The notes beneath the pieces are model-generated. The model saw nothing but the letters and a program-made list of their open reading frames with translations. It was not told where the DNA came from and did not search any database. Below, one piece after another: positions 46,401 through 58,001 of a stretch of 64,000 bases of DNA. The position numbers and the translations under genes are program-made. Within the stretch, counting starts at the first letter, position 1. The number at the start of each line of letters is the position of its first letter. This DNA comes from Macrostomum hystrix (Eukaryota; Platyhelminthes; Macrostomidae): contig CATNEN010000009.1 in NCBI GenBank assembly GCA_950097015.1, positions 870,501 to 934,500 of the forward strand. Direction: 5' to 3'.

Positions 46401-47741
46401 TAAATTCTAGAGTTTCTTAGATTTCTACCATAATTATGAGATTTGCAAGTAATAAATTGATATAGTTATAACTTGCTCTTGAAAATGATTTGCTTTTAAT
46501 TGTAAATTTAATCAAAGGAATAAAATATAGCCAATAGATACAAGTTAATGTTGTTTAGATTATTTAGGCACATATCATAAAAATACACTGTTTATGTTAC
46601 ATAAGTAGGGTTTGTAGCCTAGTGGTTAGAGCGTCAGAATTATGCTTGGAAGGTTGTGGGTTCAATTTGCATCTTCATAAGAACAATTTGTGTTGTTTAG
46701 CAAGAAAAAGAACTTGTATTGCCTTAGCTGTTAAATGGGCACCAATATTTGCTAGGATAATTAAGGGTGGGTGTGGCATTGCCCAAGTCATCAACTGAAC
46801 TGCCATATATGACCCTTAGATGTGCCATGCTATAGCTGCGGCTGTGCTGTTGGCTGCAGATCTGGCCCTATTGGGGGAGATGTAATTAATTATTATTAAT
46901 AGGCCTATGGGATATGCTTCTTGAACTTTAATTCTATAAAATAGTTCTGGTTTTGGTTTGTTTATAAATCTGAGGCTATACAGGATTTTTTGCATGCTGA
47001 ATTATAAAAAAAAAACAACCCATTTTGTTTCATCTCTAACCACTTTATATGGAATGGCTACCAAATCACAAGATTTCCATACTAATCTGGACATAGGGAG
47101 TCAGGGGTTTTGGGTGGGGTAAATTTAATATAGGAGAAAAATAGGATTAACTTTCAATATATACATGGACCTAATGATTATAAGACCCAATTTACAATTT
47201 TGTGGGCCTATTTTGTGGATATTGTTAGATCGATAGATAGCTATAGATAGCTATTTAACATAATTTAGTGCAGTAATTTTGTCTTCTGTTTTTCTGTTTG
47301 CCTGGTTCTTTATGCATTACTTTGCTTGTATATACACATAATTCCCTGCAAATTGGGGTCCCTTATTTGAAGACAGATCTGCAAAGCATGCAATGAAAGC
47401 AATGCAAATGGATTCTTAGCGCCTGTGCAGCTTGGATGAAATTTTGTTTGTCTGGAAACATTAAGGACACAAGGCATCTTGTGTTCTTAAAATCTGAATA
47501 TCAAAGTTTCAGAAATAGCATTAGCGTAAAAAGCCAGATTGTCACGAAAAAAACATAAAAGTTTAATAAAAAAACGAATAGCTGAAAAGGTTTTTAAATT
47601 AGCAAAGCTAAAGTATTATCAGCAAAATTATTAAATACTTACCTGGGAAATCTCTGACAGTGACTGTTTCAGAGTCTTCTTGTTTAGAGAAGTAACTAAA
47701 TTCTCTATCTGAACAAGCGCAAATTGCAACACATCTAGCAT
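34446..47741 (-). CDS. CNOT1: CCR4-NOT transcription complex subunit 1
   Basis: Scaffold of the cytoplasmic CCR4-NOT deadenylase. Ten exons join with matching phases: 47741-47643, 45742-44681, 44517-44053, 43643-42980, 42840-42198, 41606-38748, 38608-38128, 37833-37031, 36270-36136 and 34656-34446, giving about 2,473 residues (vertebrate CNOT1 is about 2,376). Exon 1 starts [16 protein letters not shown] and exon 2 continues with [18 protein letters not shown] and ELDHPGFE. Exon 6 carries the MIF4G-like CAF1-binding region ([16 protein letters not shown]-like [15 protein letters not shown]) and the CNOT9-binding DUF3819 region ([25 protein letters not shown]). Exons 7-10 carry the Not1 C-terminal domain ([55 protein letters not shown]-like WDHEFVRC). 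The last exon has an Ala/Pro-rich tail. Gln/Pro tracts occur in exons 4-6. All exon frames are intact. Confidence 0.97.
34765..34890. repeat. 24-bp minisatellite, CNOT1 intron 9
   Basis: Five units of GACAATGAGAAGGATTGGACTCAG with variants. Confidence 0.85.
36365..36995. repeat. 37-bp minisatellite, CNOT1 intron 8
   Basis: About 17 units containing GAGTACACCAATTCAATGAC and AGTTTATCCCTGTCTCT, filling most of the intron between exons ending at 37031 and starting at 36270. Confidence 0.95.
41751..41798. repeat. Short dispersed repeat shared with 63551-63600
   Basis: AAACGTTTGTCCCAGATAGC and GCATACTACT occur in the same order and spacing in CNOT1 intron 5 and after the coiled-coil exon at 63.56 kb, with one mismatch and small indels over about 45 bases. 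Confidence 0.8.
41820..42060. repeat. Degenerate tandem repeat, CNOT1 intron 5
   Basis: Loose repetition of words such as TAGTCATTTTGTGAGTCAT and GGTCATTCTATGAGTCA. It is too diverged for a precise unit. Confidence 0.5.
43738..43895. repeat. 35-bp minisatellite, CNOT1 intron 3
   Basis: Four units containing GAGGATCTTGGAGAGTTGGG and AAAGGCCACAATCT. In the gene's sense each unit reads pyrimidine-rich then ATCCTCAG, acceptor-like. Confidence 0.9.
45743..47642 (-). other. CNOT1 intron 1
   Basis: A 1.9-kb AT-rich intron with GT/AG ends (CCCAG/GTAAGT at 47643/47642; CCACAACAG before 45742). It contains SINE A copy 3. No other feature was recognised. Confidence 0.85.
46607..46892 (+). repeat. SINE family A, copy 3
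   Basis: Full-length copy: the head GTTTGTAGCCTAGTGGTTAG with GGGTTCAATTTGC, the body with TTAGCTGTTAAATGGGCAC, GGGTGGGTGTGGCATTG-like and GCTGTGCTGTTGGCTGCAGA blocks, ending in an ATTATTAAT tail. It lies antisense inside CNOT1 intron 1. Confidence 0.85.
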
Positions 47742-49305
47742 TTTGTCAATAGAAAGACAGCTAGCTAAACTGATCTTTTATAAAGCCTACCAGATAAGAA
47801 AGGTACTATTGTATTGTTTAATGGATGAAAAATGGCATGTACAAGACACAAGAAAAATGCATTCTTATAATTACATTTCAAACTTGCGCTTTACATTTGA
47901 AGTATCTAAATCCGCAAATCAAGCTCAATAAATACAGGCGAGCAATGACAATAAGTAAGTACACGAATTATGTTAAATCGAGCACCTGTTTTGCAAAAGC
48001 TGAAGTAAACAAAAAACTTAAATTTGAGCTTATATCATTAGGATTTAAATTGTTAGGATTTATTAACAAAAAAATGCTATAAAGTCAGCATTTTTTAAAG
48101 AAAATTAATAGTTTGTCAGTTCATTTTTTTCTTACAGTTTTTTTTGCAGTAGGTATTTGCTAAAACGAAAACTTTGATTTAATAAATAGGTGCAAATCTT
48201 TCAGATCAATATGTAAACACGTACCCTCGCAGCACGCCGTCGTAACGTACGACTTTCTATTTTTGCTGATTGTGTCAAACCGTTCGTCCCTAAGTAGTTA
48301 GTTGCAACAATGTACGACCGCTCAGCCTTTTTCAAATATGGGCGCATTGTCAGTTTTACGCAGTTGTTTGAACAATATATTATTTGTTTGTGTTTTCCTA
48401 TAACATTTCTTTATCTGTTTGTATGTCCCTATGGCTGGCTATGGCTATGGTATGTGTTTGATTGTTACCCCCTGTGAGGAATATGCCTATGCTTTGCATT
48501 GGGCAACCCGAGGGGGGCTAAATGGCTCGTTATTGTGCTATTTAAAAAATCTTAAGAGAAACTAAAGGAAAGGCTTGTAAAAAACATATTTAGGAAGGTG
48601 GATGATGTGGCAGGTTGAAACTGGGTTGTACACCAACTAGATTTTTTTGCATGAATGTGTGCAAAGGGATGGTAACAGCCGGTCAAAGACCAAAATGTAC
48701 AACACTAGTTCAGGCCACCTTCCGAACTATAGAAAAAGGCATTACAGGAAATTCAAGCACATTCTGTGGGAAGAGTAATTGCCATAAATATTTTTGAGGT
48801 TGAGATGTCTCTCAAACAGAGCTTCTCTCAGAAGTGCCCTGCATGGCCCTTAATTTGACCATTACAACTTACAAGGGCCAAGACCCTTGATAGTGTTGGT
48901 GTGGACTGTTGTGTTGTGACTCCTTAGGGTCAACATAATGCAACCTATAATTTATGACAGCATGGTTTTGCAGTAGGCCTAAAGTAAAGTGTTACCATTT
49001 TATCATTACAAGCAAGCAACAAAGCCCTAGGCCTAGTGAGTGACACTCCCTGTAGCTAAGCAAAGTATAAAAATAATTTAACCTTACAAACTAGGCAATT
49101 GCCCACATGGCCATGGGGCACACCAAGGTTCTTGGTAACATGTAGGGCCAGGGTTTTATTTCATCAAAAAAGCAGATGCAAGCTCGCATCTTAAGCCCAA
49201 AGTCTATGTCCAAATTAAAAAGTATAGGTGCAGATTGTATCTACGCCCTAAATAAGGTCTAACCCAAATATTGGTTTTTATTAAATATAATATTTATTGA
49301 TAAAT
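47742..49305. other. AT-rich intergenic spacer, first part; CNOT1 promoter side
   Basis: Between the divergent CNOT1 and RPS12 genes. No conserved exon was recognised. Confidence 0.5.
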
Positions 49306-49590
49306 ATTAGGGCATTCGACTCACAACTTGAAGGTCGGGGGTTCGATTCCTGTCTCCACTTAAACAATTTGTGTCCTTTAGCAAGACACTTAACTCTGCA
49401 TTGCTTCAGTTCACCCAGCTGTTAAATGGGTACCAGCATTAGCTGGGATAATTAAAGGTGGGTGTGGCATCCCCCCAGTCCATGGACTGAACAGCCGTAC
49501 GTAGCCTTCAGATGTGCCGCGTAATAGCTACAGCTGTGCTGTTGGCTGCACATCTGACCCAATTAGGGCAGGTGTAATAAAAAAATTATT
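49306..49590 (+). repeat. SINE family A, copy 4
   Basis: The 5' end is truncated so box A is mostly lost. Box B (GGGGGTTCGATTCC) and the whole body (AACAATTTGTGTCCTTTAGC, TTCAGTTCACCCAGCTGTTA, GCTGTGCTGTTGGCTGCACA) are well preserved, making this the cleanest body copy in the window. Confidence 0.85.
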
Positions 49591-50846
49591 GATAAAAATC
49601 TATATTTGCATTTGCATCTTACCTTAGAAAAGCAGGTACAAGATTTGCATCTGTAGTAGGGATGCTTTTATCATTTTATAAAAGTTAAATTTGTACCTAT
49701 GCTCTTTGTTCAAATGTGCTAAATATTTTTATATGTAAAATATTTAAAATTCTGTCAAATTCATTCATTTTAACAAACCATTTTTGTGTATATAAACAAA
49801 TGCAATTCCTATGAAACAAATCAACATGCCAGTGTGGTGAAAAGCAAATAAGCTATAACAGAGTAAGGTGTTCAAGTGTTAAGTTGGTTTTTGAGGATGT
49901 GACCCTTTGATCCACAGAAAGTGCCCAGCAAAGACTAGAGAATAAAAGACCAGTGCCTTAGAAAGATAAACTGATCATGCTAAGTGATACACTACCAAGA
50001 GAGAGGAAGATAGAGTTATAAGCCCTGTTACACATCTGATCTGATTCCCAAAATTTAGGTGCAAATCAGGATTTTAGGTTGTGAGCTGCACCTAATTTGC
50101 ATAAAAAACCTTGTGCAGGGCACAATTTTAGTATACACTTATGTTCTTAGTTAAAGTTATCACACTGTAGTCAAAGTCATTTTTAATTTATACCAAAGTA
50201 AATTTTGGTTGATGTTTAGGCCTATTTGATTTTTTAGTAGCAAATGCCTGTTTAAAAATCTTATCTTGCCAACTAGGCCAAATTGTGTTTAATTAGCTTT
50301 TGGAAATAAAATACAAAGTATATTTAAATATAGCATGGCTTTAGATATAAGAATTATTGTTTGACATCTTATGTACTTTGTACATAGATACAATGTACCA
50401 TAGTCCAGAAAAATTGTTGATCAATATCTTTTTACTGCTATTGAATAAAACTTTGTCTGTTTGTGTATTTACTATTTATATTAAAAGTGGCTAGCAATGT
50501 CCAATTTGGATCTCAATAATGATGAAAAAACTTGAGCATTTCAACTGAGAAACATTCAGTGATTGTGAATGATAGGACTGATCTATGAGTCAATACTGGA
50601 CATCTGCCTATTTTACTGTTTTTTCATGATTTTACATTTATTTACATGAAATGATGAAAAATATTGAGCCTTTTAACTGAGAAAACGTTCAGTGATTGTG
50701 AATGGTAGGACTGATCCCACTTAAAAAGCACTAAGTAGTTGCTAGTTACCTAGTTATTACAGTATCCATTAAACGCTACAGTGTCCATTCACTCCTTTCA
50801 ACAAACCATAGGAGGACATCCGTGTCAAGTAACTAACCAACCAAAC
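49591..50846. other. AT-rich spacer with a ~65-bp direct repeat; RPS12 promoter side
   Basis: About 65 bases at 50520-50586 and 50651-50717 are repeated with few differences (shared words GAGAAA, GTTCAGTGATTGTGAATG-type and TAGGACTGATC). Pyrimidine-rich sequence at 50785-50797 could be an RPS12 transcription start, but this is not certain. Confidence 0.5.
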
Positions 50847-51245
50847 ATGAGCGACACAGAAGAAGATGCCCCTTCTGGCGAAATGACCATTGCCACCGCC
50901 GTTCAGGAGGTTCTAAAGGCTTCGCTCACTCACGACGGTCTGGCGCGTGGCCTCCACGAAGCTACAAAAGCGCTGGAGAAGCGAACCGCGCACCTGTGCG
51001 TGCTGGCCAGTGACTGTGACGAGGGCGCTTATGCCAAGCTGGTGGAGGCCCTCTGCTCTGAGCACAGCGTCCGCCTAGTGCGAGTTGAGCAGGCCAAGCA
51101 GCTGGGCGAGTGGGCCGGCTTGTGCAAGGTCGACAAGGAGGGAAAGCCGCGCAAGGTGTTGAAATGCTCCTGCGTGGTTGTGCGCGACATCGGCTCCTCC
51201 ACGGCCAGCCCGGCCATGGAGTTTCTCGGCAGCCTGGCCGAGTAG
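50847..51245 (+). CDS. RPS12: 40S ribosomal protein S12 (eS12)
   Basis: A single open exon of 132 residues, starting [20 protein letters not shown]. The eS12 core is clear: [65 protein letters not shown] and a C-terminal [10 protein letters not shown]. eS12 is a eukaryotic small-subunit protein on the head/beak of the 40S. The upstream in-frame codons (from 50781) do not look like the family, so the ATG at 50847 is chosen. Length matches the family (about 130-140). No intron interrupts the coding part, whereas neighbours are rich in introns. A 5' UTR intron is possible (ACCATAG just upstream). Confidence 0.95.
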   Translation: MSDTEEDAPSGEMTIATAVQEVLKASLTHDGLARGLHEATKALEKRTAHLCVLASDCDEGAYAKLVEALCSEHSVRLVRVEQAKQLGEWAGLCKVDKEGKPRKVLKCSCVVVRDIGSSTASPAMEFLGSLAE

Positions 51246-51874
51246 CTTGACTCAGCTCTGGCGACCTGAACTGCTCAGTTTTAAGGCGAACGTCCTTAAA
51301 TGACTGCTAGCCGAGATCGTTAGGCTTGCCCTATGATCTGCAAATCATCCATCGTAGATTGATGTTTCTTCCATTGTTACGCGTTTTTTTTAATTATTGT
51401 GGCCTTCTCTCAAATAGAACTTTATCTACAGTCTGTGCAAGATCGTTGCTTTTATAGAGTTAAAGAGATTATCTGTAAATCAAAACTGATTTTACTGATG
51501 CATTGTCTCCATTCGTTAATTTATTCGGTACATTTCTAATAAGATATTCTGGGCTGGATTTTAGAGAGCTAAGTGGGGAGATCAGCCTTCTTTGTCATTT
51601 AATAACTGTCGACCTGTTTATTGAAAGCTTGCAGCTTTGCTGATTGTTGACCCATAACAACAACTGTACACTCACTAAGCCTTGGGTTGGTCCTCAAAGA
51701 CGTAAACAAGCGCCCAAGGCCAAGCCTTCTCTACTCGGCTGCGCCCCTAAAGAGTGCACTCTCTGCGAAATCGAACATCCAGGAACCGCGACGTTGTGTT
51801 AGTGTGGTGCTTTATGAATAGACGATATCAGGCACAGGCAGGAGCTTATATTTGCGCGGTGCGCTGTGAAGCAC

Positions 51875-51880
51875 AATAAA
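51875..51880 (+). terminator. Possible polyadenylation signal of RPS12
   Basis: AATAAA 630 bases after the stop. That is a long 3' UTR for a ribosomal protein gene, so a variant signal nearer the stop is possible. Confidence 0.35.
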
Positions 51881-52640
51881 CACCTGACTATGCTTGAAAC
51901 CGGTCTGATTTCATTAAATCAGGGCCCAGGACTTACCGTTAGAATTCGTGAGCCTTGGCTCTGAGATGCTGAGGTGAAGCGCCAGCTGCTTGCAGGTTAA
52001 TTGCTGTCGGTGGAGCCGCTGCTTTTATGCAGTTGTATTGCGGCATCTTATCTGCTAATTATCTCCGTGTTCGCGGCGCTGACGACAGAATAGAAAATAA
52101 CAGCTTCTATCCGCAATGGCCCGCGTGATTCATGCCAGCATGGCCGCCCCCTGCGCTCCAAGATTCAGCGGAAAGTTAATCTGTGCAACTCCAGCTGCAG
52201 GATATATCCGGCACAATCAGTGTGATGTCATGCATAAACGCAGTCGGCATGCAATATTGAGCCTGTGCATTGGCAATCGGCCGGCATGACTATTCAGACT
52301 TAGACTTACCGTCAGCCACCGTTCGAATTGTTGTTGGACGATGCTTGCTTAGATAAGAAATTTGCAACTGATGCATGGCTACAAACAACTGCACCAGCCT
52401 GGTTTGGCTTAATTCTATACCTGTAATCGTTAATCTATCGCTGGTACAAGTATGTACCCGTATACTTTGAAAATCAAAATAGCCTTTGAAGCTATTTTTG
52501 CGATTCTCCTTATATGGATTGTTGGGGTTGCGTGCAGCCTCTGTGTATAGCAACAACGCACACTAAGTCAAGTCTAGATGCACATGCGGTACATAGACCA
52601 TCGACCCGTGACATTGCTGTGTGCCATCGTGTATCGACCA
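51881..52640. other. Spacer, no gene seen
   Basis: No exon or repeat recognised. Confidence 0.4.
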
Positions 52641-52643
52641 GCC

Positions 52644-54512
52644 TTAGGCCGGCAGGTAGGCGGTGACGGGAGCCGTTCTGGGCGGTCCGCCGGTCTGTCC
52701 TTTAGTGTTGGCGTCCATCCCATCGGGAAGAAACTTGGTTCCTGAACGAGCCGCGGGATGCTGTCGGGCTGGCGAATCTCATCGATGAACGGTTGGGCCT
52801 GAGGTAGAATAGCCGGGTCATGACGATGGCCCGAATGATTTCATTTCGGTTCAGAAGGATGGACAAGTACGGGTGTCCCAAAAGTCCGTGCAATTTTTTA
52901 ACTTTCTGGTTTTCTGGCCACTCAGATACTCGTATATATTCTGAATTTAAAAGAGATTATTTAGAACAAAATAATCTGCCCGTGAAAGCAACTTTTTGTT
53001 TCTTGATAGATCTATGCGCTCTCTAGATATATTTTACCTTTAGTTCCCCCTTTACTAATTCTGCGAAGAGCCGCCAGCTGAAGGTTCCGACTTTATCGAT
53101 CTGTTGACATGTTTGGAACTTCTGTAATGTGCCATGCATTGGATGAGTTATGCACTTTGAGGTAAAATTTCTTTCATCTGGATAGTTTATGGTGAAAACT
53201 ACACACTCCATTTGGTAGATCATGTCAATGTCATCAAAGGTCAACCACTTGTGAACGCCTGTGTTGCTTGAAAAAGTTTAGATGAGCTCAGTGCACATCA
53301 TCGAGAGTCAACGCAGCCAGATTTTCGCACTGTGGACTGCAGGCGAGGGATGCTAGCCTGATTGCTGACCATCTTGAAAAGCAACTCGTAGACGATGGTC
53401 TTAAGCTGCGGGTCATTTATCGCTGGATTCAACGATTCAGGAGTGCAGCCTCGGCAAGAGCCTCTAGAAAGCCAGTGGATGCATGAGAAAACAGCAAATC
53501 ATATTATTTTAAACTGTCACATTCAGAATATCGGCCAGAAACGGCTGAAATAAAAAAGTCTCTCGTACCACATGTTACTTGTGCCACAGCAACAACAGAA
53601 CGCCACGGCTCGCAACAACACGAAGGGGTCTTGGAGAAGGCAGGTCTTCACGGATGTCGTGTGAACGTTCTCCATTTGACTAACGTTTTAAGCCGCTTTG
53701 GAGAATTCTCGCCCTTCGCCGTAGCCTATTTAGCCGTAATATGACGGTCGCTTACTGCGAAGACTCATCTTATAACATGTTTTTCTCTGCTAGCTAACAC
53801 AGTCCACATTATCGGTGTAACTTCAAGGCTGCAATAAAAAAACCTGAAGCAAGTATCTTGTCGAAATTGCGACAGACCTGTCCTTCGGCAGAGCTAGCGC
53901 GTCTGTGTTACCAAGGTAACTTTCCCCGGGAGGGTTGAGTACGGTACGAACCTCAGGGGCGCTGAGTGTGTCCTAAAACCACACAGTGTCTGGTCAAACC
54001 TGCGCGTCTCCACGCCATTAAAGACAACGAACCGTCCCAACGCCTGGAATTTCCCGTATTCCTCACAGAACTGTGGGCTGCTGGGCTATCAAACCAAGCC
54101 GTCACTACAGTTGCACTGTGCGAATTGTGAATCGCAGACCGCATGGATTTATTGTGCCACAAAAACGTATCTGAGAAATCTGGAGTGCTGAGAGTGCTGA
54201 GTGCGGGGGTGGCGGATCGGGCTCGACTGGGTGCTTGGCCCTCAGAGCGTCAGCTGCCATGTTGTCTGGCTTCACCAGGTCGTTGATGAACGCTCGGGCG
54301 GTCACAGACGCCACCAACGTTGACCCGGCTGCGGACAGAGCGGGTGAGTGCGCCATCATGAAGTGGCCTGCGGTGATGATGCCGTGCCCCGAGGCGATCA
54401 GCGCCAGGCCCCGACTGCTGCTCACGCAGCCGCTGCTTCAAGGCTCCGCGGCCCATGCGCTCGGTGGGAGCGAGGATCCGCCGCTTGGGCCAGGTGAGCA
54501 GCTCTGTCCAGG
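52644..54512 (-). other. Exon-like pieces of an unrecognised minus-strand gene
   Basis: Several minus-strand stretches have protein-like composition next to splice signals. About 54512-54460 reads ELLTWPKRRILAPTERMGRG after an acceptor (CCTGGACAG). About 54370-54200 reads GHFMMAHSPALSAAGSTLVA and ARAFINDLVKPDNMAADAL after CACCGCAG. About 53440-53310 reads NPAINDPQLKTIVYELLFKM and VSNQASIPRLQS. 52890-52760 reads LLNRNEIIRAIVMTRLFYLR. A final exon 52741-52644 reads GTKFLPDGMDANTKG and ends in TAA. I do not recognise the family, and the joins are unproven. They may belong to one gene or to none. Confidence 0.3.
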
Positions 54513-54559
54513 CGGTGATTGAGTCTGAGTTGTTGCAATGCCGGCAGTCGGAAGCGCAG

Positions 54560-56649
54560 CTTTCTGAGTTGCATAGGTGCATCAGGTAGCAACGGGAGGG
54601 CTGAGTCTGCAGGGGCTAATAAATTTAAACAAATAATAACAATAATATTAATAGAACGCCCTTGACAACCACAAACTGGCCCAAATGGGGCGCTTTTTTA
54701 CTGCATTCGAGCTCAGGCTCACCTTTTATGACTCCCTATGACAAGTAAAGAGGATGGGTTTGCCGCTGGTTTTCTGCAAGGACATTTGGCGTTCTAGCCG
54801 GCCGACTATTCGCTGACAGGCTGGGGCTTCTTGTCTGATTGATCCAGAGGATGGCATTTCGCAGGCCTGTATTAGAAAGTGCGCATGAGACGCTCCCTCG
54901 AGGATCCTTTTCCCCGTTCGGACCACTCCTCCCACGTCTACGGACGGTTTTCCATCGTTTCCTACCGCTTTAGCTCGTTCCGAGCTTCCCCGGACATTTC
55001 CCTTGTCCACAGACAGCCCCAGGGCTGTAGACCCTCATAGCAGTTGCTCGGCCATCTCTAGCAAATCCAGGTGAATTGCCTTGAGTTCGAGCACAGTGCT
55101 ACAAGCATTTGGCCTTTCGCCTTAGCCATTCCCTTAGCTCCCTTAGCCATAAGCTCCCCGAGCACGACTGGCCTGTGGCCTCTCAAACTCCGATCATCAG
55201 ATAAGATGAGGTCTGATGACCATCAGATCAGGCTTTATTTGAATAGGGCTGGTCGCACACTATTGGGCAGCAGCCTAATATTCTAATTAAGTAAATACTT
55301 ACCAATCATCATAACAACTGCTAGGCTGAACTAATATCAACAAATAGGTTAGATAACAGTTAAATCTCTTTGCACTATTATGCTTTTATCTTTGTCCTTT
55401 ACTCTGCCAGCCTGCCGTTAGCCATGAGCTGCTAATCCCCAGGGGCATGGCGTTGGCAATGCCTAGCTAAAGGCATCGCTTGGACGAATAACTGAGCGCG
55501 TATATAAGACTCGATACGGAGCTGGGGTTTGCAAGTGAATTGAGGAGTGTAGTGCGAGTACTCTATTTGGGGCAGAAGAGTCCTTGGCCGGGTAATTAGC
55601 CTGTTTTCCGCATGGGCCAAGTGCACGGATGAAGCCCCTTTCCGATTGGAGCTACCCATTTCCCCCTCGTACTTCTGCGGCACCGAGAGTGAGATTGATT
55701 GCGTCACCGTGTTTCACCGCTTGCATCATCACTTGGCCAGTTGTTCTGCTTAATCTCTCCAAGCCTCTGATTTCCTCACTCACACAGAGTCGGCATGTCA
55801 GTTACCGAACGTGTAGGCTTCAGTTTCTAATGCAGAAAATGCATTGTGAGTAGGATTTTGGCTACGGATCTCGTTCGAGTTTTTAGAGCCACCTTTCTAG
55901 ACCCGTGAGGCGTGCTTTGCATTGCTATGTCTTGGTGTTGTTTTGCTGTATCTCGAGGCCCTGAAGGATCCATTAGCCGGGTACGAAGCATCGCTTGGGG
56001 TAGGCGGGATTTGCCTAGATTTTTAGCCCATGGGATGAGTGGGACTGGCCAAGCCTGAGGGCCAATAGGACCACTCCCTCTGTCACTGAGCACTGTTCCT
56101 CTCCCTCTTCCTCTCCACCTTGGAGCCAGTTCCCTGTGCCTCCTTCCCCTGTCCCCTTCCCCTGCCTGCTACTCTGTGCTGTTCCTCTCCCACTTCCCTC
56201 TCCCCTGCCTATTCCCCTTCCTCCTACCCTCTCTTCCCATTCTCCTTCCCTCTTTCCTCTCCCCTCCCCCTTCCTCTTCCACTTCCTGCACTGGGGAGTC
56301 TAGGGCCCCATTTAGTAAATTATCTGCTCGGCCAGCTGGCCAGCTAAATTATCAGTGATGATCCCGCGGGTTGGGATTAATTCGGCAGTCATGAGACTCC
56401 GCCACTCTTTGAGTCCAAGCACCCACTTCAAGATGGATAATTTGTTAAAATTTATTCAACAATTCAGCCGACCGAGGTCTTCCAGGACCTGCTACAGAGT
56501 CCGTGTGCAGCATTGCAGACAGGGCAGACAGGACGACTACTTAAGGCGACCGGGAGCGACTGGCAGATCGGTCTCGCGCCAATGTCCCTGAGCTCGATTC
56601 CGCGACGAGGCCATACGAGTCTAGGCATTTACGGTGCATCCTTTGATAG
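54560..56649. other. Spacer, no gene seen
   Basis: Short open frames without homology. A CT-rich tract lies at 56090-56290. Confidence 0.4.
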
Positions 56650-56800
56650 AAGGCTTGGGGGATTGTCGAGCAATATTTTTCCTTGAGAGATAAATCCAAG
56701 GCACAGTGAGGGTGTAGATCTGACGATGAGAAAGTCAGGTAGATGTACACGCCAGCTAGTGTGTGGCAGGTTGGTGATGTTTATCTGATGTGAGTGACAG
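56650..56800 (+). repeat. SINE-like family B, plus-strand copy
   Basis: Contains GGCTTGGGGGATTGTCGAGC, CCAAGGCACAGTGAGGGTGT and CTGACGATGAGAAAGTCAGG, the reverse complement of the cores at 2075-2304 and 23172-23400. It helps fix the element's 5' end. Its right part is diverged. Confidence 0.7.
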
Positions 56801-58001
56801 GTGAGTGACAGGTGAGACATTTAAGCTTGCCAAGTAAACGGCTGGACAATGAACAGAGAGAAGCTGAAGCAGAAATATGTGTCCATTATTATTATAATTG
56901 AAACTAAGTGATTTTGAGATCAAAACTTGGCTTTTTTATTTGGCCTCCAAATAAAAGTTTTTGAGAAACCCAAACAGTCAGAATTGTTAGTGTAATTGAT
57001 TTTTATTGTATTTGATGACGAAGAAGACTCCACAGGTTTGGCGGAATTCAAAAGACCCCACCGTGCCTCATAAATCGACTCCATCCTCTAACGATGCTGA
57101 TAAAAATCCATGACCTTAAAAATAAGGTTAACTCATAAGGGCCACAATTTCCATGAGTTTTTTAGCACCCGTCACCCGTCGCCCATTGAGCGCGTAAATT
57201 CAGAATCCTCCGTCCGGACTGACCCCAACAACCTCCCCACAATACACTCCGGAAGCAGCAATGCGCGAAACATTATTTGCTGTGAGTAAACACCTACATG
57301 GAACATCCATGGTCAGAGGCTGCCAGTTCGACTAAACTCAATAGTGGCAGCATGCGGCAGCAAATTGATATTCAGTGCAAGGGAATTAAGCAAAAATCTT
57401 ACTGCCCTCTTAGCAGTTAGCAGTTTGTGCACGACTACACATTCTTTGTGCTCTAATATTCACCTTAATATTTCATATTTATAAAAAGTGATGAGATAAA
57501 GCGAGTGTAATGTGCGCAAGTACAAACCCAGGTGCAGGCCAAGGTGCAGGACTGCTCAGATGAGTCACGTTGGACAGTACTCAAAGATGCGAAGCTCAAC
57601 GTGGTTGTTCAGTTAGAGGTGAGAATAATGCTATTGTAAATTCTGCCATGACTGTACTCAGTTCTATTGTCCTACCCCACCTACCGCTCTGTCTGTCAAG
57701 GTTGCCATTGACAACAACCGCCAGACTCAAACAGTCCAATATGCACAGTAGCCCAGGTTATCTTTGCAAAAATGTTTTTTAAATTAAGAAAAAGATACGA
57801 AGATAACAACAAATTCGATTTGGAGATTCAAAAAGCAGCAGCGAAACCAAAGTTTTGAAGAGGAAGCAGGTAGGTTGGAAACAAACTAAATGGAATAGAA
57901 CCTCGTCATGGAATAGAACTAAATAGCAGATGACACTGAACGCGAGAATTTAATTCAACACCTTCTAATTGGCTCCGGTAAAAGAATACATCTACATATA
58001 G
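56801..58001. other. Spacer upstream of the ankyrin gene
   Basis: AT-rich. A 5' exon of the ankyrin gene could be here but was not recognised. Confidence 0.4.

Noticed and set aside
46607-46690. A true tRNA gene
   Set aside because: Only box A/B similarity; it cannot form a good cloverleaf and is followed by the SINE body.
52868-52901. Possible mariner-type inverted repeat (CGGGTGTCCCAAAAGTCC)
   Set aside because: It resembles ends of Tc1/mariner elements, but no inverted partner or transposase was found in the window.
54235-54522. 95-residue plus-strand frame
   Set aside because: Opposite the more protein-like minus-strand segments; composition explained by GC-rich antisense.
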